Positions 1 to 4,991 of a stretch of 6,174 nt of DNA are shown one piece after another. Made by a program: the position numbers and the translations under genes. The stretch's first letter is position 1. Each line of letters starts with the position of its first letter. The stretch is taken from the NCBI GenBank assembly GCA_016212295.1, contig JACRGO010000090.1, positions 1 through 6,174 of the forward strand. Direction: 5' to 3'. Source of the stretch: Nitrospinota bacterium. GTDB lineage: Bacteria; Nitrospinota; Nitrospinia; JACRGO01. The notes under the pieces were generated by a model that saw only the letters and a list, made by a program, of their open reading frames with translations, made no database searches and was not told the DNA's origin.

Positions 1-34
1 CCTTATTCATTAATGCCCTCATCACTTATAAATT

Positions 35-71
35 CCCCTCTTGAGAGGGGTGGCCGAAGGCCGGGGTGTGT
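35..71. repeat. GC-rich double-hairpin intergenic repeat
   Basis: Two small hairpins lie side by side. The first is CCCCTC (35-40), loop TTGA, GAGGGG (45-50). The second is GGCC (52-55), loop GAA, GGCC (59-62). A G-rich tail, GGGGTGTGT, ends at 71. No reading frame here looks like a real protein. The compact design resembles dispersed intergenic repeats found in many environmental bacterial genomes, but whether it recurs in this genome cannot be seen from one copy. It lies 27 bp before a strong plus-strand terminator. Confidence 0.5.
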
Positions 72-97
72 CAGCGGGTTTTTTATACCAATCGCAT

Positions 98-125
98 GTT
101 TGCCCTTCTGGGCAAACTTTTTTTT
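98..125 (+). terminator. Rho-independent terminator, plus strand
   Basis: A perfect 8-bp stem, GTTTGCCC (98-105) with GGGCAAAC (110-117), closes a four-base TTCT loop and is followed at once by eight T (118-125). This is a textbook intrinsic terminator. The T-run exists only on the plus strand, so it should end a plus-strand transcript that enters from left of the window. No plus-strand gene is visible in positions 1-97, so the gene it serves lies outside. It would also keep rightward transcripts from running antisense into trpF. Confidence 0.8.
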
Positions 126-143
126 CAAGACAGCTTCTTAATG

Positions 144-219
144 GAACGCGGATGAGACGGATTTGCGCGGATAAAAATTTGTTTTTTTTAATCCGTGTAG
201 ATCCGTCTCATCCGCGTTC
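144..219. repeat. Phased palindromic element A (29-bp arms)
   Basis: The left arm (144-172) and right arm (191-219) are inverted copies around an 18-base A/T loop (173-190). The outer 19 bases pair perfectly. The three departures in the inner 10 are all G.U wobbles in plus-strand RNA, but would be A.C mismatches in minus-strand RNA. Each arm is built from a short direct repeat: CGGAT at 149, 158 and 168, and ATCCG at 191, 201 and 210, a spacing of 9-10 bp. The element touches the trpF stop codon (219-221), so it forms the 3' untranslated end of the trpF transcript. It could slow exonucleases or help stop transcription, but it has no U-run of its own at the minus-strand exit. Confidence 0.8.
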
Positions 220-863
220 TATATCGCCTCGAAAAAGTCCCGCAATTTTCCGTGGTCCTTGATGCCTGGACTCTTTTCAACCCCGCTTGATACGTCCACT
301 CCGTAAGGCTCGGCTTCACGTATGGCCTCGGCCACGTTTCCGGGATTCAGTCCCCCGGCCAGGATGATCCTTCCAAATTTCCCGGCCTCCCTGGCCAGGG
401 TCCAGTCGAACTTCTCCCCGCTCCCTCCGTACACCTCCCTGGAGTAGCTGTCAAGCAGGATACCGTTCACGAAGGAATATCCGGAGAGGGCGTGAAGGGA
501 TTCCCGGTCCTTTACCCTCACGGCCTTGAGTACCTTATAGCCGGACTCCATCACCTCCATGCAGGAATCCGGGGCTTCATCGCCGTGAAACTGGACCGTG
601 TCAATAAGGGCTATCCGCGCTGTTTCAAGCGCCTCCCTTGGCGCCACGTTCACGAAGACCCCTGCCATGTTCACAAAGGGAGGGAGGCGTTTGACTATCG
701 CGCCCGCGTCCGCTGGTGAAATATACCTTGGGCTGGCCTTGTGGAACACGAAGCCCAGGGCGTCCGCGCCGCACTGGACGGCCTCCTCCGCGTCCACAAG
801 GTTAGTGATGCCGCAGATCTTCACGCGCGGGCGATTTTTATTAACGGGATGAGCGGGTTTCAA
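219..863 (-). CDS. trpF: Phosphoribosylanthranilate isomerase (TrpF)
   Basis: TrpF converts N-(5-phosphoribosyl)anthranilate to CdRP, the third step of tryptophan synthesis from chorismate, in the cytoplasm. The protein is a single TIM barrel. It opens with RVKICGIT, whose cysteine is the family's general base, and has GADALGFVF, GVFVN and VQFHGDE. ILLDS carries the general acid Asp, 121 residues after the Cys, close to the known spacing. AGGLNPGNV and GVDVSSGVE form the C-terminal phosphate-binding region. The start is uncertain. The longest frame begins at a TTG at 899 with no ribosome site. A TTG at 863 has a weak ACAGG six bases upstream and gives 214 aa, near the usual length of about 205, so I chose it. 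A GTG at 824 is also possible. The gene follows purH on the same strand with no other trp gene in view. Identity is secure. Confidence 0.95.
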   Translation of the reverse strand: MKPAHPVNKNRPRVKICGITNLVDAEEAVQCGADALGFVFHKASPRYISPADAGAIVKRLPPFVNMAGVFVNVAPREALETARIALIDTVQFHGDEAPDSCMEVMESGYKVLKAVRVKDRESLHALSGYSFVNGILLDSYSREVYGGSGEKFDWTLAREAGKFGRIILAGGLNPGNVAEAIREAEPYGVDVSSGVEKSPGIKDHGKLRDFFEAI

Positions 864-910
864 TGGAAGCCTGTTTATATTGGATTGTGGAAAAAACAAA
901 AAAAATATTT

Positions 911-990
911 AACCACGAATGAACACTAATGAACGCGAATTAAAAGAAATGGTTTTTTTAAATTCGTGAAAATTCGCGTCCATTCGTGGC
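911..990. repeat. Phased palindromic element B (purH-trpF gap)
   Basis: This is an imperfect palindrome. The left arm is three 10-bp units, AACCACGAAT, GAACACTAAT and GAACGCGAAT (911-940). The right arm has ATTCG at 962, 972 and 982, exactly 10 bp apart. The outer part, CCACGAATG against CATTCGTGG, pairs perfectly. The centre is A/T-rich with a run of seven T near 953-959. It begins nine bases after the purH stop codon and fills most of the purH-trpF gap, so if the two genes share a transcript it would form a large hairpin between them. Its sequence is unrelated to element A, but its design is the same. Confidence 0.8.
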
Positions 991-999
991 TGACGTTTT

Positions 1000-2550
1000 T
1001 CAATGCTTAAAATGCCTTATGCCGGTGAAGACCATTGCGATGCCGTGCTCGTTGGCCGCGTCAATGACTTTCTGGTCCTTGATTGATCCGCCCGGCTGTA
1101 TGATGGCGGCGATCCCCTGTCCTGCCGCGGCGTCCACGGCGTCGCGGAAGGGGAAGAAGGCGTCAGACGCCATTGCCGCGCCCTTCAAGGGACGCACGGC
1201 CTTGGATATCGCGATCCTGGAGCTGTCCACGCGGCTCATCTGCCCGGCGCCCACGCCGATGGTCCGGTTGTCCCACGCGTAAACTATGGCGTTTGACTTC
1301 ACGTGCTTGGCCACCTTCCAGGCAAAGCGCAGGGCGGACCATTCCTCATCCGTTGGGCGGCGCTTGGTCACCACCTTCAACTGCTCCTCCACCACGTCAA
1401 CCGCGTCCTTGTCCTGCACAAGGAGGCCGCCGCTTATGTCTTTTATCTCCCACCTCCCGCCAGCGTCCATTCCAAGAGGAAGCTTTAAAAGCCGGACATT
1501 TTTTTTCGGCGAGAAGACCTCCAACGCCTCTGGACTGAAGTCCGGGGCGATGACCGCCTCAACGAAATTTTTAACGATCTCTTCAGCGGTCTCACGGTCC
1601 ACCGGAATATTGAATCCTATGATCCCGCCAAAGGCGGAAACGGGGTCGGCCTCGCGGGCCTTGATGAATGCCTGGAGCAGGGATTGGTCCGAGGCCACGC
1701 CGCAGGGATTGGTATGCTTGATGACCACCGCCGTGGCGTCGCTGAATTCTTTAGCCAGGCCGTAAGCCGCCTGGAGGTCCACTATATTGTTATAGGAAAG
1801 CTCCTTGCCTTGAAGTTTTTCAGCGGAGGCGATGCCGAGGCTTTTGTTCCCAGCCGCCTTGTAAAAGGCCGCGCGCTGGTGCGGATTTTCCCCGTATCTC
1901 AGGGTCTGGAGCTTCTCGAAGACCAGGTGCAACTGGTCTGGAAAATCATTTTCCCCTCCTGTTTGGCCGGTGAGGTATTGTTGGATCAAGGCGTCGTAGC
2001 GGGAGGTGTGGCGGAAGGCGTCCCTGGCCAATCTCATGCGCGTGGGAAGGGTGGCGCGGTTTCCGTTATCGTCCATTTCCCTGAGGATGATGGGGTAGTC
2101 CGCGGGATTGACCGCTATGGTAACGAATTTGTAATTCTTGGAGGAGGACCGCACCATTGCAGGTCCGCCGATATCGATATTCTCTATGGCCTCCTCAAGG
2201 GTGACCCCGGGTTTGGCGACAGTGGTCTCGAATGGATAGAGGTTAATGGCCACCAGGTCGATGGGCTTTATTCCGTGCGCCTCCATTGTTTTGACGTGCT
2301 CCGGATTGTCCCGCAGGCCAAGAATTCCGCCGTGAATCTTTGGGTTCAGTGTCTTTACGCGCCCGTCCAGCATTTCGGGAAATCCGGTGTAATCGGAAAT
2401 GAGGACAACCGGGATTCCAGCCTCTTTCAGGATTGAGGCGGTTCCGCCGGTTGATAGGATTTCCACGCCCCTTTTTTGGAGTTCCTTAGCGAAGTCCACA
2501 ATCCCAGCCTTGTCCGATACGCTTATCAATGCCCTTTTGATTGGGTGCAT
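1000..2550 (-). CDS. purH: Bifunctional AICAR formyltransferase/IMP cyclohydrolase (PurH)
   Basis: PurH carries out the last two steps of purine synthesis. AICAR is formylated with 10-formyl-THF, and FAICAR is then closed to IMP. The 516-aa length is normal for bacteria. The N-terminal MGS-like cyclohydrolase domain (about 1-150) shows ALISVSDK, STGGTASIL, GFPEMLDGRVKTLNP, NLYPFE and NIDIGGPAMVRSSSKN. The transformylase domain follows: LRYGENPHQRAAFY near 217-230, the catalytic KHTNPCG (Lys278-His279), DPVSAFGGIIGFN, SNAIVYA and GVGAGQMSRVDS, then ASDAFFPF and the closing QPGGSIKDQ region. The ATG at 2550 has AAAGGA about eight bases upstream and matches the family's usual N-terminus. No clear promoter or purine operator was found upstream. 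trpF follows about 137 bp downstream on the same strand, so co-transcription is plausible. Confidence 0.98.
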   Translation of the reverse strand: MHPIKRALISVSDKAGIVDFAKELQKRGVEILSTGGTASILKEAGIPVVLISDYTGFPEMLDGRVKTLNPKIHGGILGLRDNPEHVKTMEAHGIKPIDLVAINLYPFETTVAKPGVTLEEAIENIDIGGPAMVRSSSKNYKFVTIAVNPADYPIILREMDDNGNRATLPTRMRLARDAFRHTSRYDALIQQYLTGQTGGENDFPDQLHLVFEKLQTLRYGENPHQRAAFYKAAGNKSLGIASAEKLQGKELSYNNIVDLQAAYGLAKEFSDATAVVIKHTNPCGVASDQSLLQAFIKAREADPVSAFGGIIGFNIPVDRETAEEIVKNFVEAVIAPDFSPEALEVFSPKKNVRLLKLPLGMDAGGRWEIKDISGGLLVQDKDAVDVVEEQLKVVTKRRPTDEEWSALRFAWKVAKHVKSNAIVYAWDNRTIGVGAGQMSRVDSSRIAISKAVRPLKGAAMASDAFFPFRDAVDAAAGQGIAAIIQPGGSIKDQKVIDAANEHGIAMVFTGIRHFKH

Positions 2551-2739
2551 GAATCTTGTCCTTTCAGTATTTTCTTGTGTTGGTTATAATCAGGAAGAAA
2601 TGAAATTTTTCTGGTGAGAAAAAAATATTAACATAATGGCGCTATCATTCCAAGCTGAAGGAGTTTCTGATTGCTTATTATAATGTATCAGTAATCAAGG
2701 ACTGCAGGAAAAATTTTTATATTTTTTCTGCCTTTTAGT
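2551..2739. other. purH upstream region, no gene
   Basis: This A/T-rich stretch should hold the purH promoter, read on the minus strand. The palindrome ATTATAAT (2677-2684) gives TATAAT on both strands. Another -10-like TATAAC can be read on the minus strand near 2584-2589. I found no well-spaced -35 box for either, and no recognisable riboswitch or purine-repressor site. The purH ribosome site AAAGGA lies just inside, near 2559-2564. No credible coding region is present. Confidence 0.4.
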
Positions 2740-2759
2740 GCGCTTCCAGAAATGCATTT

Positions 2760-2861
2760 ACATCCCCCTTAATCCCCCTTGCCAAGGGGGAATTAAAACA
2801 GATCCCATTTGGGGGCGCTTCCAGTATTCCCCCTTAGCAAAGGGGGACCACAGGGGGATGT
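2760..2861. repeat. Phased palindromic element D (CCCCCTT/AAGGGGG type)
   Basis: This is a large imperfect palindrome. The left arm (2760-2794) opens ACATCCCCC and carries CCCCCTT at 2764 and 2774, exactly 10 bp apart, then AAGGGGG, so the arm can also fold on itself. The right arm (2826-2861) mirrors it and closes GGGGGATGT, pairing the outer nine bases perfectly. The centre (2795-2825) holds CCC-ATTT-GGG. A 10-bp direct copy, GCGCTTCCAG, occurs just before the element (2740-2749) and again in the centre (2815-2824). The many paired C and G tracts make protein coding unlikely. It could be one folded element or two head-to-head copies of a shorter repeat. Confidence 0.75.
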
Positions 2862-2880
2862 GCTTTCCCCTACAATTGAG

Positions 2881-2916
2881 CATGAAACCGTTTTTCATGG
2901 CACCTCGTGAACGGTT
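2881..2916. other. Two mutually exclusive hairpins
   Basis: CATGAAA (2881-2887) pairs perfectly with TTTCATG (2893-2899) around loop CCGTT. The overlapping AACCGTT (2886-2892) pairs perfectly with AACGGTT (2910-2916) around a 17-base loop. The two 7-bp stems share bases 2886-2887 and cannot form together. No T-run follows closely enough to call a terminator, though TTTTTTT begins at 2921. No gene lies immediately beside it. It may be real regulatory structure or chance. Confidence 0.3.
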
Positions 2917-2924
2917 AAGATTTT

Positions 2925-2990
2925 TTTACCGCAAAGTGCGCAAAGATTGCAAAGTTTTTTCTACGCGATCTTTGAGTTCTTTGAGGTAAA
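2925..2990. repeat. Phased palindromic element C (GCAAAG type)
   Basis: The outer ends, TTTACC (2925-2930) and GGTAAA (2985-2990), pair perfectly. The left arm has GCAAAG at 2931, 2940 and 2949, a 9-bp period. The right arm has CTTTGAG at 2970 and 2979, again 9 bp apart. The arms pair apart from a few positions in the repeat spacers, around a T-rich centre at 2955-2962. It lies in the gap between the regulator's end (3104) and the purH upstream region. Both strands are A/T-rich and show no credible gene. Confidence 0.75.
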
Positions 2991-3103
2991 TCTTGGTTCC
3001 GGCTTGTCAGGGTTAGGTTTTTCCCTGGCTTCCTGTATTCCTTAATCTAAAATTTTTGCACCAATTCAGCAATTTCGATGTATTCAAACGTTCGATGATA
3101 TTA

Positions 3104-3283
3104 TTAAATTCTCTTTTTATATTTCCCAAAAACCCCTTTTAGTTCCTCAATAATCTCATGCCTTAAATCATCAGGTTTCAAGACCACCGCCTCCGCGCCA
3201 TAGGACATTACCCATCTTTTAATTTCGTCCCGGCCGGAAGTTTTCATGAAAAGAACTATTGAACCGTCCTTCCTGTCGGTTAT
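3104..3283 (-). pseudogene. Out-of-frame C-terminal (WCX) part of the WYL regulator
   Basis: This segment encodes 59 residues, starting ITDRKDGS and containing GRDEIKRWVMSYGAEAVVLKP. That is the usual C-terminal WCX pattern (strand, helix with W, then AVVLxP and a closing helix) of WYL regulators. It continues the upstream protein exactly where that one stops at KWAKEQK, but in the -1 frame. One more A in the A5 run at 3283-3287 would join them into a normal 335-aa protein. An ATG at 3343 opens this frame, but it lies inside the upstream coding region with no matching family start, so a separate 79-aa gene is unlikely. It is made only if ribosomes slip, or if the frameshift is a sequencing error. 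Confidence 0.75.
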
Positions 3284-3313
3284 TTTTGTTCCTTTGCCCA
3301 TTTCCTTTCCTTT
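3262..3313 (-). promoter_or_regulatory. Possible -1 frameshift site in the regulator gene
   Basis: On the minus strand the frame reads GAA CAA AAA TAA. The A5 run (3283-3287) lets the AAA codon re-pair one base back, giving AAA then ATA ACC, which restores the WCX frame. A Shine-Dalgarno-like GGAAAGG (plus-strand 3304-3310) lies upstream. AACCG (3281-3277) can pair with CGGTT (3266-3262) just after the stop. These are features known to stimulate bacterial -1 frameshifting. Against this, it is not a full X XXY YYZ heptamer, the hairpin is only 5 bp, and an upstream spacing of about 16 bases is long. Confidence 0.3.
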
Positions 3314-4110
3314 ATATACTTTGCCTGGCTTTTGGAAAACCATATTTCAACTTCAATGGGATCGTCATAAACGATTCCGAAGGCAGGATCAAGCATCTCT
3401 TCCGGTTTAAAATTTTCAGGGTAGACAAAGGACGCTTCTGCTATTTCAAGCTCCTGAATCCTCTCCACGGCCAGGACGCGGATATCTCCATACTTAGGCA
3501 TATTCACGAAAAAATAGAGTCCTCCATGATGTTCAAAGAAATGGAGGGGATCAATCTTGAAGTTTTTTGTCTTATCATCAACAAAGGAGTGGTATTGAAC
3601 AGAGCAGGTCTTCTGCTTGAGCATGGCCCCGGTCAATGTATCAATTATCTCTTCTTTTCCTGAATAGTCCTTGGCAAGCTTTGAGCCAGGGACAAAGAGG
3701 GATTTGATTTTGCCAAGTTGCTTCAGCAGATTCTCCGGCGCAAGCGCTCCGATCTTTTCAAAGGCGGAGTCAATTGTCTTTTCTATCCCCGTTCCCCTGT
3801 AAACCTTTTCCTCACCCTTAAGCAAATAGAGGGAAATAACCTCGGACAGGGTCAGGTCGAATTTTGGAAGGCTTAAATTGGGGAGTTTCTTGAGATAGGA
3901 GTCTTCAAGCTTCCACCGCTTCTTTCGCTCTGCTGGGAGCGGGGCGTCGTCATAGACCGGAAGCCCCAATTCGGACACGATATCAATCCACCGGTAGGCT
4001 GTCCTCCGGTCCACTTTTAATTCCTTGGCCAATTCCTCCAGAGTGGTCCCCTGCGGCTTGCCGAGAAGTTCAATGGCCTTGATCAGCTTGATGAAATTTT
4101 GTCCACGCAT
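3280..4110 (-). CDS. HTH-WYL transcriptional regulator, truncated by frameshift
   Basis: This is a DNA-binding regulator of the HTH-WYL-WCX type. Residues 1-60 form a winged helix-turn-helix: TLEELAKELKVDRRTAYRWID holds the recognition helix. A helical linker follows. The WYL domain (about 165-235) contains SVQYHSF, KIDPLHFFEHHGGLYFFVN and RVLAVERIQ. Its core motif reads LYF rather than WYL. Family WYL domains are thought to sense nucleic acid or nucleotide ligands, and they often regulate phage-defence and other stress loci. The ATG directly follows the mazF-like stop codon (TAA then ATG), with GGTGG six bases before it, so translation is coupled. The 276-aa frame stops right after a run of five A, which cuts off the WCX domain. 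This may be a real loss, a -1 recoding site or a homopolymer error. Its natural target may be the operon promoter at 4701-4729. Confidence 0.88.
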   Translation of the reverse strand: MRGQNFIKLIKAIELLGKPQGTTLEELAKELKVDRRTAYRWIDIVSELGLPVYDDAPLPAERKKRWKLEDSYLKKLPNLSLPKFDLTLSEVISLYLLKGEEKVYRGTGIEKTIDSAFEKIGALAPENLLKQLGKIKSLFVPGSKLAKDYSGKEEIIDTLTGAMLKQKTCSVQYHSFVDDKTKNFKIDPLHFFEHHGGLYFFVNMPKYGDIRVLAVERIQELEIAEASFVYPENFKPEEMLDPAFGIVYDDPIEVEIWFSKSQAKYIKERKWAKEQK

Positions 4111-4434
4111 TTAATCCACCAACATCTCTTTAATCACGGATTTAATTTCACGGGCCGTTTTAGCGTCCACTTTTCCCAGCCGTTTGATAATCCGCTTTTT
4201 ATCCACTGTCCGGATTTGATCCAAAACGATCCAACCCTCCCTTTCTTGGATTTTTGTGGGAACCCTGGTGGGATACTTATGGGATTTTGAGGTGACTGGC
4301 GCGATCATAATTGTGGAAATATGTTTGTTCATCTCATCCGGTGAAACAACCACACAAGGGCGGGTCTTTTTAATTTCGTGGTGAAAGGCGGGGTCCAGGC
4401 AGATAATGAAAATTTCATACTGCTTTATTACCAT
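4111..4434 (-). CDS. MazF/PemK-family endoribonuclease toxin
   Basis: This is a type II toxin that should cleave single-stranded mRNA at a short motif and stop growth when free of its antitoxin. The MazF fold is clear: YEIFIICLDP, KKTRPCVVVSPDEMN, TIMIAPVTSK, GWIVLDQIRTVDKKRI and a C-terminal helix. Counted from the chosen start, Arg25 (in KTRP) and Thr48 (in PVTS) match the catalytic Arg25/Thr48 known in Bacillus subtilis MazF, so the enzyme looks intact. The glycine usual in the first strand (GEI/GDI) is Tyr here. Two starts are possible. The ATG at 4440 has AAGGA touching it, too close to work well. The ATG at 4434 has the same AAGGA six bases away, giving 107 aa, and is preferred. It overlaps the end of the antitoxin by 7 bases, which couples their translation. 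The regulator follows without a gap. Confidence 0.93.
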   Translation of the reverse strand: MVIKQYEIFIICLDPAFHHEIKKTRPCVVVSPDEMNKHISTIMIAPVTSKSHKYPTRVPTKIQEREGWIVLDQIRTVDKKRIIKRLGKVDAKTAREIKSVIKEMLVD

Positions 4435-4676
4435 TCCCATTCCTTGAACTCCATGTCAACGTCATCAGGAATGAGAAGTTTGTCCTCCCCCCTTTCAGCC
4501 ATTTCACAAAATGCCTTGTCCCAGTCTTTTCTTGGCTGTTCCTTTGATGGAAAAATTATGATTTTATTGCCCTCCACTTCCAGGTCCACCTCTTTTTCTA
4601 TTTGGCAATGTTCGAGGATACTCTTCGGGATTCTAATTCCCCGGGAATTTCCTATGGATACAATGTTGGCTTTCAT
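4428..4676 (-). CDS. MazE-like (AbrB/SpoVT fold) antitoxin
   Basis: This is the labile partner that binds and silences the MazF-like toxin and represses the operon. The first 48 residues are a typical AbrB/MazE DNA-binding strand-swap domain: IVSIGNSRGIRIPKSIL, then EVDLEVEGNKIIIFP. The rest is an acidic tail, DDVDMEFKEWEW, as expected for the toxin-binding part. The ATG at 4676 has AAAGGAGG seven bases upstream and gives 82 aa. An in-frame TTG at 4694 would place that ribosome site inside the gene, so I rejected it. It is the first gene of the operon, starting about 18 bases after the predicted transcript start. Confidence 0.93.
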   Translation of the reverse strand: MKANIVSIGNSRGIRIPKSILEHCQIEKEVDLEVEGNKIIIFPSKEQPRKDWDKAFCEMAERGEDKLLIPDDVDMEFKEWEW

Positions 4677-4700
4677 CCGGCCGCCTCCTTTCAAATTGGA

Positions 4701-4729
4701 ATTATAATGTAATTACATGAAAATGGCAA
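4701..4729 (-). promoter_or_regulatory. mazEF-WYL promoter with internal operator palindrome
   Basis: Read on the minus strand, TTGCCA (4729-4724) and TATAAT (4706-4701) are separated by exactly 17 bp. This is a near-perfect sigma-70-type promoter, five of six at -35 and six of six at -10. The spacer holds a perfect 12-bp palindrome, ATGTAATTACAT (4707-4718), ending at the -10 box. A dimeric repressor bound there would block RNA polymerase, which fits autoregulation by MazE or control by the WYL protein. Another half-site, ATGTAA, lies at 4753-4758. Transcription should start near 4694, leaving a leader of about 18 bases. Confidence 0.8.
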
Positions 4730-4991
4730 TTTGTTTAAAATCGTCATTTTTTATGTAAAAATTTCCTTCCCAGGCAACTCCTTCCACCCCCAAATCCGCC
4801 GCCGGATCAAATTTTTATTTTCCTGAAAAACCCTCCTCTTTCGCCGGATTTTAAATCAAAGGCCGGAATCCGCCTAAATCTACCCAAATCCGTTTATTCC
4901 GCGTCCCATAAAAATAATTTTCCGCTATGGGCAAAAATGTCACAGCAAAGGCGTAGAATAGCGCTGACAATAAAGCAAGGAGGAGTCCATC
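4730..4991. other. Divergent intergenic region, mazE to AAA+ gene
   Basis: No gene is seen between the mazE promoter and the AAA+ start. The region should carry the plus-strand AAA+ promoter. TAGAAT (4954-4959) is a fair -10 box with no good -35 partner. A strong ribosome site, AAGGAGG, lies at 4978-4984. ATCCG and CGGAT motifs recur through 4796-4900, including a 10-bp phased set listed separately. ATCCG, loop CCGC, CGGAT forms a small hairpin near 4795-4808. Confidence 0.45.
4867..4906. repeat. Decayed phased repeat resembling an arm of element A
   Basis: Four 10-bp units follow one another: AATCCGCCTA, AATCTACCCA, AATCCGTTTA and TTCCGCGTCC. They start at 4867, 4877, 4887 and 4897. The ATCCG core and the CCGCGT ending match the right arm of element A (191-219). 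A matching inverted arm is not clear, though GCCGGAT near 4834-4840 and the GGAT near 4806 could be remnants. It is most likely a worn copy of the same family. Confidence 0.45.

Noticed and set aside
41-262. A 73-codon plus-strand frame across the left repeats
   Set aside because: It runs through a hairpin repeat, the terminator and element A, and into trpF, so it is not a protein gene.
144-990. CRISPR array from the regularly spaced short repeats
   Set aside because: The repeats are 5-10 bp with 9-10 bp spacing and arranged as palindromes; CRISPR repeats and spacers are each about 24-40 bp.
1684-2436. A 250-codon open frame on the plus strand, antisense to purH
   Set aside because: It lies wholly within purH, shows no family motif, and arises from GC-rich codon use on the other strand.
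2738-2989. An 83-codon plus-strand frame in the intergenic region
   Set aside because: It is made almost entirely of elements D and C and the hairpins, with no ribosome site.
3003-3035. Terminator for the mazEF-WYL operon (CAGGG paired with CCCTG)
   Set aside because: The stem is only 5 bp with a 10-base loop and no T-run on the minus strand.
3104-3343. A separate 79-aa gene at the end of the regulator
   Set aside because: The first 20 residues are an off-frame reading of the regulator; the rest is its WCX domain, so a frameshifted single gene explains it better.
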